From NCBI GenBank assembly GCA_947502975.1, contig CANNBV010000007.1, forward strand, positions 124,001-188,000: a stretch of DNA of 64,000 bases, written 5' to 3'. Both the position numbers and the translations under genes were made by a program. This document shows positions 34,819 to 43,473 of this stretch, one piece after another; position 1 is the first letter of the stretch, and the number at the start of each line of letters is the position of its first letter. Source of the DNA: an uncultured Flavobacteriaceae bacterium. Its GTDB lineage: Bacteria; Bacteroidota; Bacteroidia; Flavobacteriales; Flavobacteriaceae. The notes beneath the pieces were generated by a model. The model ran no database searches, was not told where the DNA came from, and saw only the letters and a program-made list of their open reading frames with translations.

Positions 34819-34834
34819 TGTAAGGAGCTGGTTT

Positions 34835-36010
34835 TTATTTTATTATTCTCGTTATATTACTTCTCCATTGATTGATATTAAACTTATCAATAATTCTCCT
34901 GTCTTTGCCTATTACATAACAAATTCTTGAACAATATTCTTGTCTATAATTATTATAAAAATCTTTATTAAATTCTTCTTCTGAATCTATATGAATTCCA
35001 ATATTAGATTTTTCTATATTAGAATCTACATGTAAAATGTTAATTGTACTACCTAATAATTTTTCCATTTCATAAAATGCCTCTGTTGATTTTTTGTCCC
35101 CACCACATCCACAAGAATTTGCAATTATTGTAAGCTTACTATCTAGAATAGAACTACTAATTGTATCTCCAGAAATTGTAATTGCATTAAAATCGGGAGC
35201 GATCATTCCCTTTTGAGTTCCAATTTTAGTTTTAAAGTTTTCATCTTTCACCAATGTTATTAAGTCACCATTATTAGAAATATTGTCAAAACGATAATAT
35301 TTACCGTTGAGGTTTAGTACTTCTCCAAATTTTATTAAATCACTATAAGTTATAGAATCTGTTTTGATGCCGAATTTGGATAATAATGCAATTTCTGGTT
35401 GAAAGCCATAAGTAAAGCTCATAAGATTTTTAGGTTCAATAATCCCAACCTCATAGTTTTCATTATCAATACTAAATTTCCCAATTAGGTATTCTCTTTT
35501 CCCAAACAATATTCTTCCATTGAAATTCCCTATACATAGCCAAGACGAATCTTTTACAATTTTTTGACCATTAGAGATTAAATATTCACACTTTACTATT
35601 TCAGGTGGAGCAGTCCAAATAATTTTTTCACATTTTCTGATAGTATCATCAGTTAAGTCTTTATTATTGTTTTCATCTACAATAAAAACTTGACTTCCGT
35701 TTTTATTAGCTAATAATAGTTCTATGTTATAATCATTTTTCTCTTTAAAATCAACTTTGAGTTGAAATCGTTTAATGGCTTTCATCTTTTTGGGATATAA
35801 AATCGGACTTGAAAAGTTGTCAGAAGTGTCTTTAAAATTTAAACTACCATATCCTAAATCAAATAAACCGGTTCCTCTTATTTTTTTTGTTTTTATGAAG
35901 ATGGTATCATTTAAAGACGAAAAATGATTTTCAATACTTCTATTTTTTTGACAAGAATCAGTCATAAAAATTAATGCGCAGAAAAATAAAGATTTAATAA
36001 AGTTTTTCAT
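34835..36010 (-). CDS. Exported thioredoxin-fold (redoxin-like) protein
   Basis: 391 residues. The signal peptide ends M-T-D-S-C, a loose lipobox, so it may be a lipoprotein. The first 260 residues are beta-rich and not recognised. From about 265 (K-G-M-I-A-P-D-F-N-A-I) the pattern is that of AhpC/TlpA-like redoxins, but the active-site region reads N-S-C-G-C-G-G instead of a standard C-x-x-C, and a second Cys pair (E-Y-C-S-R-I-C) lies about 65 residues later. A periplasmic thiol role is plausible but not certain. It stands alone beside the repeat-rich region. Confidence 0.6.
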   Translation of the reverse strand: MKNFIKSLFFCALIFMTDSCQKNRSIENHFSSLNDTIFIKTKKIRGTGLFDLGYGSLNFKDTSDNFSSPILYPKKMKAIKRFQLKVDFKEKNDYNIELLLANKNGSQVFIVDENNNKDLTDDTIRKCEKIIWTAPPEIVKCEYLISNGQKIVKDSSWLCIGNFNGRILFGKREYLIGKFSIDNENYEVGIIEPKNLMSFTYGFQPEIALLSKFGIKTDSITYSDLIKFGEVLNLNGKYYRFDNISNNGDLITLVKDENFKTKIGTQKGMIAPDFNAITISGDTISSSILDSKLTIIANSCGCGGDKKSTEAFYEMEKLLGSTINILHVDSNIEKSNIGIHIDSEEEFNKDFYNNYRQEYCSRICYVIGKDRRIIDKFNINQWRSNITRIIK

Positions 36011-36152
36011 TTAGTAAATTTAGCTTCTATAGTTGTCTCAAATTAATACCAACCTGTAGCGGAGATGTATCGTTTTAGCACATCAACAAGTTCAATATAG
36101 AAGACTTATATGTGATGCTGAACGAATTTATACTTTTTTCTACAAAGTCAAA

Positions 36153-36191
36153 ACCAAAAAAGCAGCAACCTTAAAAATCAAGATTACTGCT
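36153..36191 (-). terminator. Terminator of dnaN
   Basis: On the minus strand AGCAGTAATCTT pairs over 12 positions (two G-U) with AAGGTTGCTGCT across a 7-nt loop, then six T. It lies 40 bp after the dnaN stop. Confidence 0.8.
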
Positions 36192-36231
36192 TCTTCAATG
36201 TATTGAGATTCATGCTTTCGCAGGAATGGTT

Positions 36232-37350
36232 TTAACTATTCAGCATCACAGGCATCACCAACATCGTAATTTGCTCACCATCATCTAAGCCATCCACTGG
36301 TGTTAAAATACCAGCACGGTTTGGCATACTCATTTCTAGTTGTACATCGCTAGAGCTTAAGTTGTTTAACATCTCAGTTAAAAAACGAGAGTTAAAGCCT
36401 ATTTGCATATCGTCACCTTGGTAATCACAAGTTAAACGCTCTTCAGCTTTGTTGCTGTAATCTATATCTTCAGCAGAAATATTCAATTCAGCACCAGCAA
36501 TTTTCAAACGTATTTGGTGTGTCGTTTTGTTTGAGAAAATACTAACACGACGCACAGAGTTTAAAAACTGGTTTCTATCAATGGATAGCTTATTAGGGTT
36601 TTCCTTTGGAATTACCGCTTCATAATTAGGATACTTGCCATCAATTAAACGACAAATCAATTCAGAATTATCAAACGTAAATTTAGCGTTAGAATCGTTA
36701 TATTCAATAGTAACTTCATCTTCACTTCCAGCTAAAATTCCTTTTAATAAATTCAAAGGTTTTTTAGGCATAATGAACTCTGCAACCTGACTTGCATTAA
36801 CATCTTCTCTAGTATATTTTACTAATTTATGAGCATCAGTAGCTACAAATGTTAATCCTTCCGTAGAAAACTGAAAAAATACACCACTCATCACAGGACG
36901 TAAATCGTCATTTCCAGCTGCAAAAATGGTTTTACTAATAGCATTTGCTAAAATATCACCAAGAATTACAGTTTTACTCGGATCTTCTAATGCAACAGCT
37001 TTTGGAAACTCTTCACCATTTGCATAAGCCAACGCATATTTACCATGATTTGAGCTAATTTCTACCGTGTTATTATCTTCAACAACAAAAGTTAAAGGTT
37101 GCTCGGGAAATGTTTTTAAAGTATCTAGCAATAAGCGCGCAGGAATGGCAACACTACCTTCACTATCACTTTCTACATCTAGAGTAGAAGACATGGTAGT
37201 TTCTAAATCACTAGCGGAAACAGTAAGTTTTGTATGGTCTAATTCAAACAGAAAATTGTCTAAAATAGGTAGAGTGTTCGAACTATTGATAACACCACCT
37301 AAAACCTGTAATTGCTTTAAAAGATAGGTACTTGATACTATAAATTTCAT
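36232..37350 (-). CDS. dnaN: DNA polymerase III sliding clamp (beta subunit)
   Basis: 372 residues, three repeated clamp domains of about 120 residues, ring dimer around DNA. Recognisable family stretches are F-L-F-E-L-D near 28-37, T-D-A-H-K-L-V-K-Y near 180-188 and the C-terminal M-P-V-M-L. Full length. dnaA and recF are not next to it, so this is not an origin-type dnaA-dnaN cluster. It follows the gldFG gene on the same strand, 177 bp apart. Confidence 0.96.
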   Translation of the reverse strand: MKFIVSSTYLLKQLQVLGGVINSSNTLPILDNFLFELDHTKLTVSASDLETTMSSTLDVESDSEGSVAIPARLLLDTLKTFPEQPLTFVVEDNNTVEISSNHGKYALAYANGEEFPKAVALEDPSKTVILGDILANAISKTIFAAGNDDLRPVMSGVFFQFSTEGLTFVATDAHKLVKYTREDVNASQVAEFIMPKKPLNLLKGILAGSEDEVTIEYNDSNAKFTFDNSELICRLIDGKYPNYEAVIPKENPNKLSIDRNQFLNSVRRVSIFSNKTTHQIRLKIAGAELNISAEDIDYSNKAEERLTCDYQGDDMQIGFNSRFLTEMLNNLSSSDVQLEMSMPNRAGILTPVDGLDDGEQITMLVMPVMLNS

Positions 37351-37527
37351 TCGTTAATATTTATTTTTTTAGAAGTCTCATGTAACATTTACTGGATATA
37401 GATATGCTGCTTTGGCAAATTATAATTATGTAAATGTTTTGTCTATGAAATGTCGTTATTGTTTAGAAAATCGTTACCTACAAATATATTCCAAACCAGT
37501 GTTTTATCGAAACAAACTTATTAACAG

Positions 37528-39912
37528 TTAGCTAGCGTATTTTTTTCTTCTCAGGTAGTTGAAAGCAAAACCAAAAATAGCCAGTAAAGCTATTGGTAAT
37601 CCTATGTTTAGCAGTTGCCAAAGTGTTTTTTCTTGAGCTATTTTTTCTTGATTTAAAAATGTAACTTCAATTTCTTTACTACGAATGTTTATAAGTCCGT
37701 CATCGTCTAAAAGATAATTCACAGCATTTAGTAAAAATTCTTTGTTACCGTATAATTTTCCAGTCCATCTATCGAAGCCCAATTCTTGTGGTCTGTTACG
37801 TACCACGTCGTTTTTAATGACATCACCATCGGCTATTAGTATCATTTTGGTGGATGTACTTTTATCTCTGGAATTCGCTGCGTTAAAAGGTTTTACACGA
37901 TTGGCAAAAGCAGATTTAAATTCACCTTCTAGCAAAACAGCCAGTGTTTGCTTTTCATTTTTAAACGTTTTTGGATCTATAGGTTTTGTAACCAAATCTA
38001 GACTTATTTCGCGTGGTGTACCTTCTAATCTAGAAATAGGGGCAGTTTCTAAAAGAATGGTTTTATGAATATCATTTTTAAGCGTATCAATAGCATTTGC
38101 AAAATCTAAGCGCACCAAATTAATATTATTGGTAATAGGGTGGTTTTGTTCTGAAGCAGCCAAAGGCGAATAAGGCCAGTTTAAGTGTTGAAACTGAGAA
38201 TCGCTACCATCTCCCATGGCCAATGTAATTGGGGCAGAGTAGGGCGTAGCTACCATTGTTGGGTCTATGCGCACACCGTAATTAAAGAAAAAGTCGGTGA
38301 GATTTAAATCTCTACTTACCGCATAGTTTTTACCAGCGTCGTTATACAAGCTGTCTTTTTCCATGATAACTGCATCTATTAGCCATAAGCTTTTACCGCC
38401 TTGCATATTGTATTGGTCTAAGACAAACTTTTCATTTTCGGAAAAAGCCTCGGTAGGTTTGGCCGAAATTATCAAATCAAAACTGTTTAAGTCTTGTAGT
38501 GTTTTTTGAGGATTATTCACAACGCTATCTAGTGTAAAAGGTGCGATATAATAATATTCTCCAAGTTTTTTGGCAAAGTCTGCAATGTATTTATCTTCAA
38601 GCTGGGCGTTTCCTTTTAAAACAGCAATTTTCTTTGCTTTAGGGGTCACTAACTTTTTAAAACCGTCAGCAAAAGCATATTCTAAATGTTGTACCGAGTT
38701 GCTCACCAATTCTTGTTGCGATGCGCCTATTTTGGTTTTAACTAACGGAATTATTACTGTTTGTTCATTATAACTTGCCAAAGCCCAAGGAAAAATAACC
38801 TCTTGCGTAGCTTTTCCATTTTCTTTAACCTCCAACTGCATTGGCGTTAAACCACGTTGCGTTAATACCTGAATGGTTTGCTGACGTGTGGCTTCGTCTT
38901 CAAGCGGATTTATAAAATCAAAAACGATATTGTTGTTTTCGTTTGAAAACTCTTCAAGAAGCTGACGTGTCTCTGTTTGCAGACGTCTAAATTCAGAAGG
39001 AAAATCTTCACCTTTCAAAAATACATCAACTACCAAAGGTGAATTAGCAGTATTTACAATTTCTTTAGCAGAATCACTTAAGGTATAGCGCTGATCTTTG
39101 GTTAGATCAAAACGTTTATACCCATAATTTGAGATAACGTTTAAAATAAGTAATCCAAGGAAAATACCAGCAAGTTTAGTGATATGTTTCTGCTCTATTT
39201 TTCCAGTTTTGATACCTAATTGTGTCAATACAATAAATAATATAATAACACTTAAAAAGTATATAATATCTCGAGTATCAATCACACCACGGCTCATACT
39301 TTTGTAGTGATAATTCATGCCGAATTGTTCTACAATTGTACTTGAGGTAAACTCTGTAATGCCTTCAAAACCAATATAAAAGATAAAGCATGTAAATACA
39401 GAAAGGATAAACGCAACAATTTGATTATTGGATAATGTAGAGCAAAATATACCAATAGCGGTGTAAGCTCCTGCTAGAAAAATTAAGCCTAAATATGAAC
39501 CAAAAACACTGCCTAAATCTAAATTACCAACGGGGTTTCCTAATTGATATACGGTATAAACATATAGAAGCGTTGGTAGTAGTGCAATTAGAATTAATAC
39601 TAATGCTCCCAAATATTTACCTAAAACAATATTGAGATGCGATATGGGTTTAGTGAGTAATAATTCTAAAGTACCTTGTTTTTTTTCATCTGAAAAACTC
39701 CGCATGGTCACAGCAGGAATTAAAAACAGTAATATCCATGGTGCTAATAAAAAGAAGGCAGTTAAATCTGCAAAACCGTAATCAAGAATATTAAATTCAT
39801 CTTTAAACACCCAGAGAAACAAGCCATTCAATACTAAAAATATAGCAACAACCAAATAGCCGATAGGTGATGCAAAAAATGTGTTTATTTCTTTTTTAAG
39901 TATAGCTAACAT
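37528..39912 (-). CDS. gldFG: Fused GldF-GldG gliding-motility ABC transporter component
   Basis: 794 residues in one frame. Residues 1 to about 240 are the ABC-2 permease GldF (six helices; L-L-T-K-P-I-S-H, G-A-Y-T-A-I-G-I-F). From about 243 the GldG part begins with its own membrane helix and the hallmark K-R-F-D-L-T-K-D-Q-R-Y-T-L-S, continues as a large periplasmic domain, and ends with a C-terminal helix and R-R-K-K. In Flavobacterium johnsoniae these are two proteins of about 241 and 560 residues that work with the ATPase GldA in gliding and secretion-related functions. No stop or frameshift lies at the junction. The GldA gene is not in the window. Confidence 0.9.
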   Translation of the reverse strand: MLAILKKEINTFFASPIGYLVVAIFLVLNGLFLWVFKDEFNILDYGFADLTAFFLLAPWILLFLIPAVTMRSFSDEKKQGTLELLLTKPISHLNIVLGKYLGALVLILIALLPTLLYVYTVYQLGNPVGNLDLGSVFGSYLGLIFLAGAYTAIGIFCSTLSNNQIVAFILSVFTCFIFYIGFEGITEFTSSTIVEQFGMNYHYKSMSRGVIDTRDIIYFLSVIILFIVLTQLGIKTGKIEQKHITKLAGIFLGLLILNVISNYGYKRFDLTKDQRYTLSDSAKEIVNTANSPLVVDVFLKGEDFPSEFRRLQTETRQLLEEFSNENNNIVFDFINPLEDEATRQQTIQVLTQRGLTPMQLEVKENGKATQEVIFPWALASYNEQTVIIPLVKTKIGASQQELVSNSVQHLEYAFADGFKKLVTPKAKKIAVLKGNAQLEDKYIADFAKKLGEYYYIAPFTLDSVVNNPQKTLQDLNSFDLIISAKPTEAFSENEKFVLDQYNMQGGKSLWLIDAVIMEKDSLYNDAGKNYAVSRDLNLTDFFFNYGVRIDPTMVATPYSAPITLAMGDGSDSQFQHLNWPYSPLAASEQNHPITNNINLVRLDFANAIDTLKNDIHKTILLETAPISRLEGTPREISLDLVTKPIDPKTFKNEKQTLAVLLEGEFKSAFANRVKPFNAANSRDKSTSTKMILIADGDVIKNDVVRNRPQELGFDRWTGKLYGNKEFLLNAVNYLLDDDGLINIRSKEIEVTFLNQEKIAQEKTLWQLLNIGLPIALLAIFGFAFNYLRRKKYAS

Positions 39913-39971
39913 TAAATTTTGGTTACTGGTTATTCAAAAATCTTAAATCGTTATTCGTTAATCTTCATTGA

Positions 39972-40268
39972 TTACTCTAGACTTTCTAATTTATCAACAC
40001 TCCAAGCTTCGGGTTTTGCATTAAAAAGCACTTTTGTTTTACTCCAAACGCTATTAAATAACTCGGAATGTCTATAGTTTTCTAAATCAGCTTCAGACTT
40101 CCAATAACTGTATGTAAAAAATATGTTGCTATGGTTTTTATCTCTATACAGTTCTAAAAATTCACAGCCATTGAAGCCTCTAATATAAGTTTTATTCTCT
40201 TCAAAAATATTCAGGAATTTTTCAATAGAATGTGCTTCAAAGCTCATTTTTACAATTCGTACCAGCAT
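39972..40268 (-). CDS. Antibiotic biosynthesis monooxygenase-like (ABM domain) protein
   Basis: 98 residues, a single dimeric ferredoxin-like ABM fold: a beta strand M-L-V-R-I-V-K-M-S, a helix with F-L-N-I-F-E-E-N-K, then F-E-L-Y-R-type strand (C-E-F-L-E-L-Y-R-D) and the F-F-T-Y-S-Y-W-K-S-E-A-D-L-E-N-Y-R family stretch. The role of such proteins varies from quinol oxidation to none known. It is 12 bp after the SAM-adenosyltransferase homologue on the same strand. Confidence 0.8.
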   Translation of the reverse strand: MLVRIVKMSFEAHSIEKFLNIFEENKTYIRGFNGCEFLELYRDKNHSNIFFTYSYWKSEADLENYRHSELFNSVWSKTKVLFNAKPEAWSVDKLESLE

Positions 40269-40280
40269 AGAACTCTTTTT

Positions 40281-41153
40281 TTAGAACATATCTTCTTTTT
40301 GTGGCACAACAGGAACTGTTATAAAATCTATTCCAATAGTATCTCTAATGCTCAATCCCATTAATGTAGCTGCACTACCGTGTTTTTTAGAATCACTTTT
40401 ATACATGGCAATCTCTAAAAAACCACCAGAATTAAAAACGACTAAACCTTTGCCTTCGTCTTGACGTTTTTCCTTCGGAATGTCAAAATTCACAAAGTCG
40501 CTATACTTTTTATATATAGTTTTGAACTTGTATTGTCTTGCAGTAATTTCAAATTTTCGTCCTTTCTGAATGGTTTCAAAAAACTGTTGCCGTACATTAG
40601 TTACTACATTGCCATAGGCATCAATATAGATAACACGACCAATAATTTTAGATTTATCCTCATTAACATAAGGTTTTAAATTATTGATTGGCTTAATAGT
40701 GGTAATAGGTTTTCCAATGACTTCTAAAGTACCGCCACGCGCAATATGGCAAGCCACTTTCACAAAAACATCAAGAACAGGAAAACTGGTTTGTATTTTA
40801 TCATGTATGTTGATTTCCACCATTTTTTCTGGTGCAATTTCTGAACAAATCATACTCATGATACCATTATTAGCACAAATAAAATAATGATCATCTAACT
40901 TCATCGCTATATGCTTATTTTCTTCATTCAATTCAGAATCTATACCAATGATATGAATGGTGCCATCTGGAAAACTACTGTAAGCATTTTGAATAATGTA
41001 AGCAGCCTCTGGAATATTAAAAGGGGATACCTTGTGTGAGATATCAACAATATTCACATCAGGAAGTTCACTGTAAATAGCGCCTTTAGTTGCGCCAGTA
41101 AAGTGATCTTTCTCACCAAAATCGGTTGTTAATGTAATGATTGCCATTGGCAA
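40281..41153 (-). CDS. SAM-hydroxide adenosyltransferase/chlorinase/fluorinase family protein (DUF62)
   Basis: 290 residues (or 288 from the second Met, 41147). The fold is marked by T-L-T-T-D-F-G near 7-13, N-I-V-D-I-S-H near 34-40, F-I-C-A-N-N-G near 88-94 and D-A-Y-G-N-V-V-T-N near 176-184. Ordinary members split SAM into adenosine and methionine using an Asp-Arg-His triad. Here Asp remains (I-G-I-D) but the Arg seven residues later is Asn and the His of the F-H-G-R-D motif is Pro (F-P-V-L-D). Activity may differ. Divergent from phoH. Confidence 0.87.
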   Translation of the reverse strand: MPMAIITLTTDFGEKDHFTGATKGAIYSELPDVNIVDISHKVSPFNIPEAAYIIQNAYSSFPDGTIHIIGIDSELNEENKHIAMKLDDHYFICANNGIMSMICSEIAPEKMVEINIHDKIQTSFPVLDVFVKVACHIARGGTLEVIGKPITTIKPINNLKPYVNEDKSKIIGRVIYIDAYGNVVTNVRQQFFETIQKGRKFEITARQYKFKTIYKKYSDFVNFDIPKEKRQDEGKGLVVFNSGGFLEIAMYKSDSKKHGSAATLMGLSIRDTIGIDFITVPVVPQKEDMF

Positions 41154-41396
41154 AATTGTTGATATGTTTTTAATGTTAACTCCTCTAAATTTATGTATTT
41201 TTGATTTGAGAGAAAGTGATTAACAAACCTACGTAAATTTTCCTTTTTTTGTTTCATGTTTAATCGGAAAAAAGCAGGTTAATAAAGACAAATTCATTCA
41301 ATTAATATATTCTGAATAAATCATACCTATCATTTTGCCTCAATACATAGTATTTAAATTAATGTTTTAACCAAAATCTATATTAAATAAACGCTT

Positions 41397-42350
41397 TTGA
41401 ACGAAATTATTATTGAACTTGAAGAAATAACTCCAAAAGAATTTTTTGGAGCTCAAAACGCTAATATTGAACTTCTTAAAAAATACTTTCCAAAATTAAA
41501 AATAGTAGCACGAGGTAATAAAATCAAAGCTTTTGGTGACGAAGAATTGCTAGAAGAATTTGATAGACGTCTCACGATGCTACTCAAACATTTTGCGAAG
41601 TACAACAAACTAGACGAAAACGCCATTGAACGTGTGTTAACTAGCCAAAGTAGTGATGATTATACAACATCTAAGGCAAGTGGAGAAACTATTGTACATG
41701 GTGTAGGCGGAAAACTTATAAAAGCGCAGACGGCAAATCAACGTAGGTTGGTGGAGAGTATGCACAAAAATGATATGGTATTTGCTATTGGGCCTGCGGG
41801 AACTGGTAAAACCTATACAGGTGTTGCTCTGGCTGTTCAAGCACTTAAAAATAAAGAGGTTAAACGAATTATTTTAACACGTCCTGCAGTAGAAGCAGGA
41901 GAAAACCTTGGGTTTTTACCAGGAGATTTACAAGAGAAACTAGATCCGTACATGCAGCCATTGTATGATGCTCTACGTGATATGATTGCACCAGAAAAGT
42001 TAGCAAATTATATAGAAAAGGGCACCATACAGATTGCGCCATTAGCCTTTATGCGTGGACGTACATTAGATAATGCTTTTGTGATTTTAGATGAAGCGCA
42101 AAACACCACACATGCACAAATGAAGATGTTTTTAACGCGTATGGGTAAACATGCAAAGTTTCTACTAACAGGAGATCCTGGGCAAATAGACTTGCCACGC
42201 CGAACCATTTCTGGGCTTAAAGAAGCATTGTTAATTTTAAAAAATGTAGATGGTGTGGGTATTATATTTTTAGACGATAAAGATGTAATACGTCATAAAT
42301 TAGTTAAGAAAGTTATAGAGGCTTACAAGAGTATAGAAAATAGAGATTAA
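41397..42350 (+). CDS. PhoH family ATPase
   Basis: 317 residues. N-terminal KH-like part, then a P-loop ATPase with G-P-A-G-T-G-K-T-Y near 138-146 and V-I-L-D-E-A-Q-N near 229-236, and a G-D-P-G-Q-I-D motif near 258-264 typical of PhoH. It is a cytoplasmic protein thought to act in RNA metabolism or stress. The best start is the TTG at 41397, giving the usual N-terminus M-N-E-I-I-I-E-L; no ATG lies in frame nearby. Followed by repeat copy E. Confidence 0.92.
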   Translation: MNEIIIELEEITPKEFFGAQNANIELLKKYFPKLKIVARGNKIKAFGDEELLEEFDRRLTMLLKHFAKYNKLDENAIERVLTSQSSDDYTTSKASGETIVHGVGGKLIKAQTANQRRLVESMHKNDMVFAIGPAGTGKTYTGVALAVQALKNKEVKRIILTRPAVEAGENLGFLPGDLQEKLDPYMQPLYDALRDMIAPEKLANYIEKGTIQIAPLAFMRGRTLDNAFVILDEAQNTTHAQMKMFLTRMGKHAKFLLTGDPGQIDLPRRTISGLKEALLILKNVDGVGIIFLDDKDVIRHKLVKKVIEAYKSIENRD

Positions 42351-42353
42351 TAT

Positions 42354-42430
42354 TTTTAGAAGCTATTTCCCGCTTTCCGCTATATCTTTTTCTCGTGCCT
42401 CAAAAAAGGATGCCGCATCAATCGGGGCTA
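42354..42430 (-). repeat. Structured intergenic repeat, scaffold II, copy E
   Basis: On the minus strand: CTAGCCCCGATTGATGCGGC, then the same hairpin arm as copy B, then AGCGGAAAGCGGGAAATAGC. The closing stem here is CTA/TAG plus CCCG/CGGG and there is no second arm. It begins right after phoH. Confidence 0.8.
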
Positions 42431-42462
42431 GAGAGCAGAACATTAAATAATATTATTGCAAA

Positions 42463-42490
42463 CCTTTGCGTCTTCGCGTCTTTGCGAGAC
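42463..42490 (+). repeat. CTTTGCGTC-type dispersed repeat
   Basis: CTTTGCGTC-TTCGCGTC-TTTGCGAGAC: three short, nearly identical GCGTC-like units in a row. It resembles a short intergenic repeat I recall from many Bacteroidota genomes. Single copy here, 22 bp before purC. Confidence 0.55.
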
Positions 42491-42511
42491 ACACAAAGAA
42501 GTATATAAATA

Positions 42512-43459
42512 ATGAGTAACACAATAATCGATACCAATTTCAATTTTCCAAATCAAAAATCGGTTTACAAAGGAAAAGTAAGAGAGGTATATAACATCAA
42601 CGATGCACAATTAGTCATGGTTGCAACCGATCGTCTCTCAGCATTCGATGTGGTGATGCCAAAAGGTATTCCATATAAAGGACAAATACTAAATCAAATT
42701 GCAACAAAAATGATGGCTGCAACTGAGGATTTAGTGCCTAATTGGCTAACTGCAACACCCGATCCTAACGTCGCTGTGGGACATCTATGTGAACCTTTTA
42801 AAGTAGAAATGGTAATTCGTGGGTATATGTCTGGTCACGCTGCACGAGAATACAAAGCAGGAAAACGTATGCTATGTGGTGTGCCAATGCCAGAAGGGAT
42901 GAAAGAGAATGATGCGTTTCCTGAGCCAATTATTACACCAGCGACAAAAGCGGAAATGGGAGATCATGATGAAGATATTTCCAGAGAAGATATCTTAAAA
43001 CGTGGTATCGTTTCAGAAGAAGATTATATAGTTTTAGAGGATTACACGCGTAAATTATTTCAAAGAGGGTCTGAAATTGCAGCTTCAAGAGGTTTAATTT
43101 TAGTAGATACTAAATACGAATTCGGAAAAACTAAAGACGGACAAATCGTTTTAATAGACGAAATTCACACCCCAGATTCTTCACGTTATTTCTATGCAGA
43201 AGGTTATGAAGAACGTCAAGAAAAAGGAGAATCGCAAAAGCAATTGAGTAAAGAGTTTGTGCGCCAATGGCTCATCTCAAATAACTTTCAAGGCTTAGAG
43301 GGACAAACTGTACCTTACATGAGCGATGCATATATCGAAACTGTTTCGGAACGCTATATAGAACTTTACGAAAATATAACAGGAGAAACTTTTGTAAAAG
43401 CAGATGTTAGTAATATTCAGGAGCGTATTGAAGCTAATGTTTTGGAGTATTTGAAATAG
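42512..43459 (+). CDS. purC: Phosphoribosylaminoimidazole-succinocarboxamide synthase (SAICAR synthase)
   Basis: 315 residues, the ATP-dependent ligase joining aspartate to CAIR in purine synthesis. Features: K-G-K-V-R-E-V-Y near 21-28, A-T-D-R-L-S-A-F-D near 37-45, R-G-Y-M-S-G-H-A near 109-116 and [11 protein letters not shown] near 212-222. The length is that of the longer, eukaryote-like form rather than the 237-residue E. coli enzyme. Likely its own promoter downstream of repeat copy E. Confidence 0.95.
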   Translation: MSNTIIDTNFNFPNQKSVYKGKVREVYNINDAQLVMVATDRLSAFDVVMPKGIPYKGQILNQIATKMMAATEDLVPNWLTATPDPNVAVGHLCEPFKVEMVIRGYMSGHAAREYKAGKRMLCGVPMPEGMKENDAFPEPIITPATKAEMGDHDEDISREDILKRGIVSEEDYIVLEDYTRKLFQRGSEIAASRGLILVDTKYEFGKTKDGQIVLIDEIHTPDSSRYFYAEGYEERQEKGESQKQLSKEFVRQWLISNNFQGLEGQTVPYMSDAYIETVSERYIELYENITGETFVKADVSNIQERIEANVLEYLK

Positions 43460-43473
43460 TGAAGTCTCGACTT

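Larger units (their letters stand above)
34350..34834. other. 485-bp repeat-rich gene-free region
   Basis: Packed with structure rather than coding: a terminator (34374-34402), small palindromes with AATCCC/GGGATT and CCCTCC/GGAGGG arms (about 34461-34512), repeat copy D (34554-34677) with a foreign insert in one arm, and a separate inverted repeat (34741-34818). It has more G+C than its surroundings. No credible ORF. Confidence 0.7.

Noticed and set aside
36050-36130. A further copy of the CTGAA..TTCAG repeat near dnaN.
   Set aside because: Only scattered fragments (CAAGTTC, GCTGAAC) without paired arms; too degenerate to support.
36232-37350. dnaN as a marker for the replication origin.
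   Set aside because: No dnaA or recF, no cluster of DnaA boxes and no AT-rich unwinding region with repeats were seen beside it.
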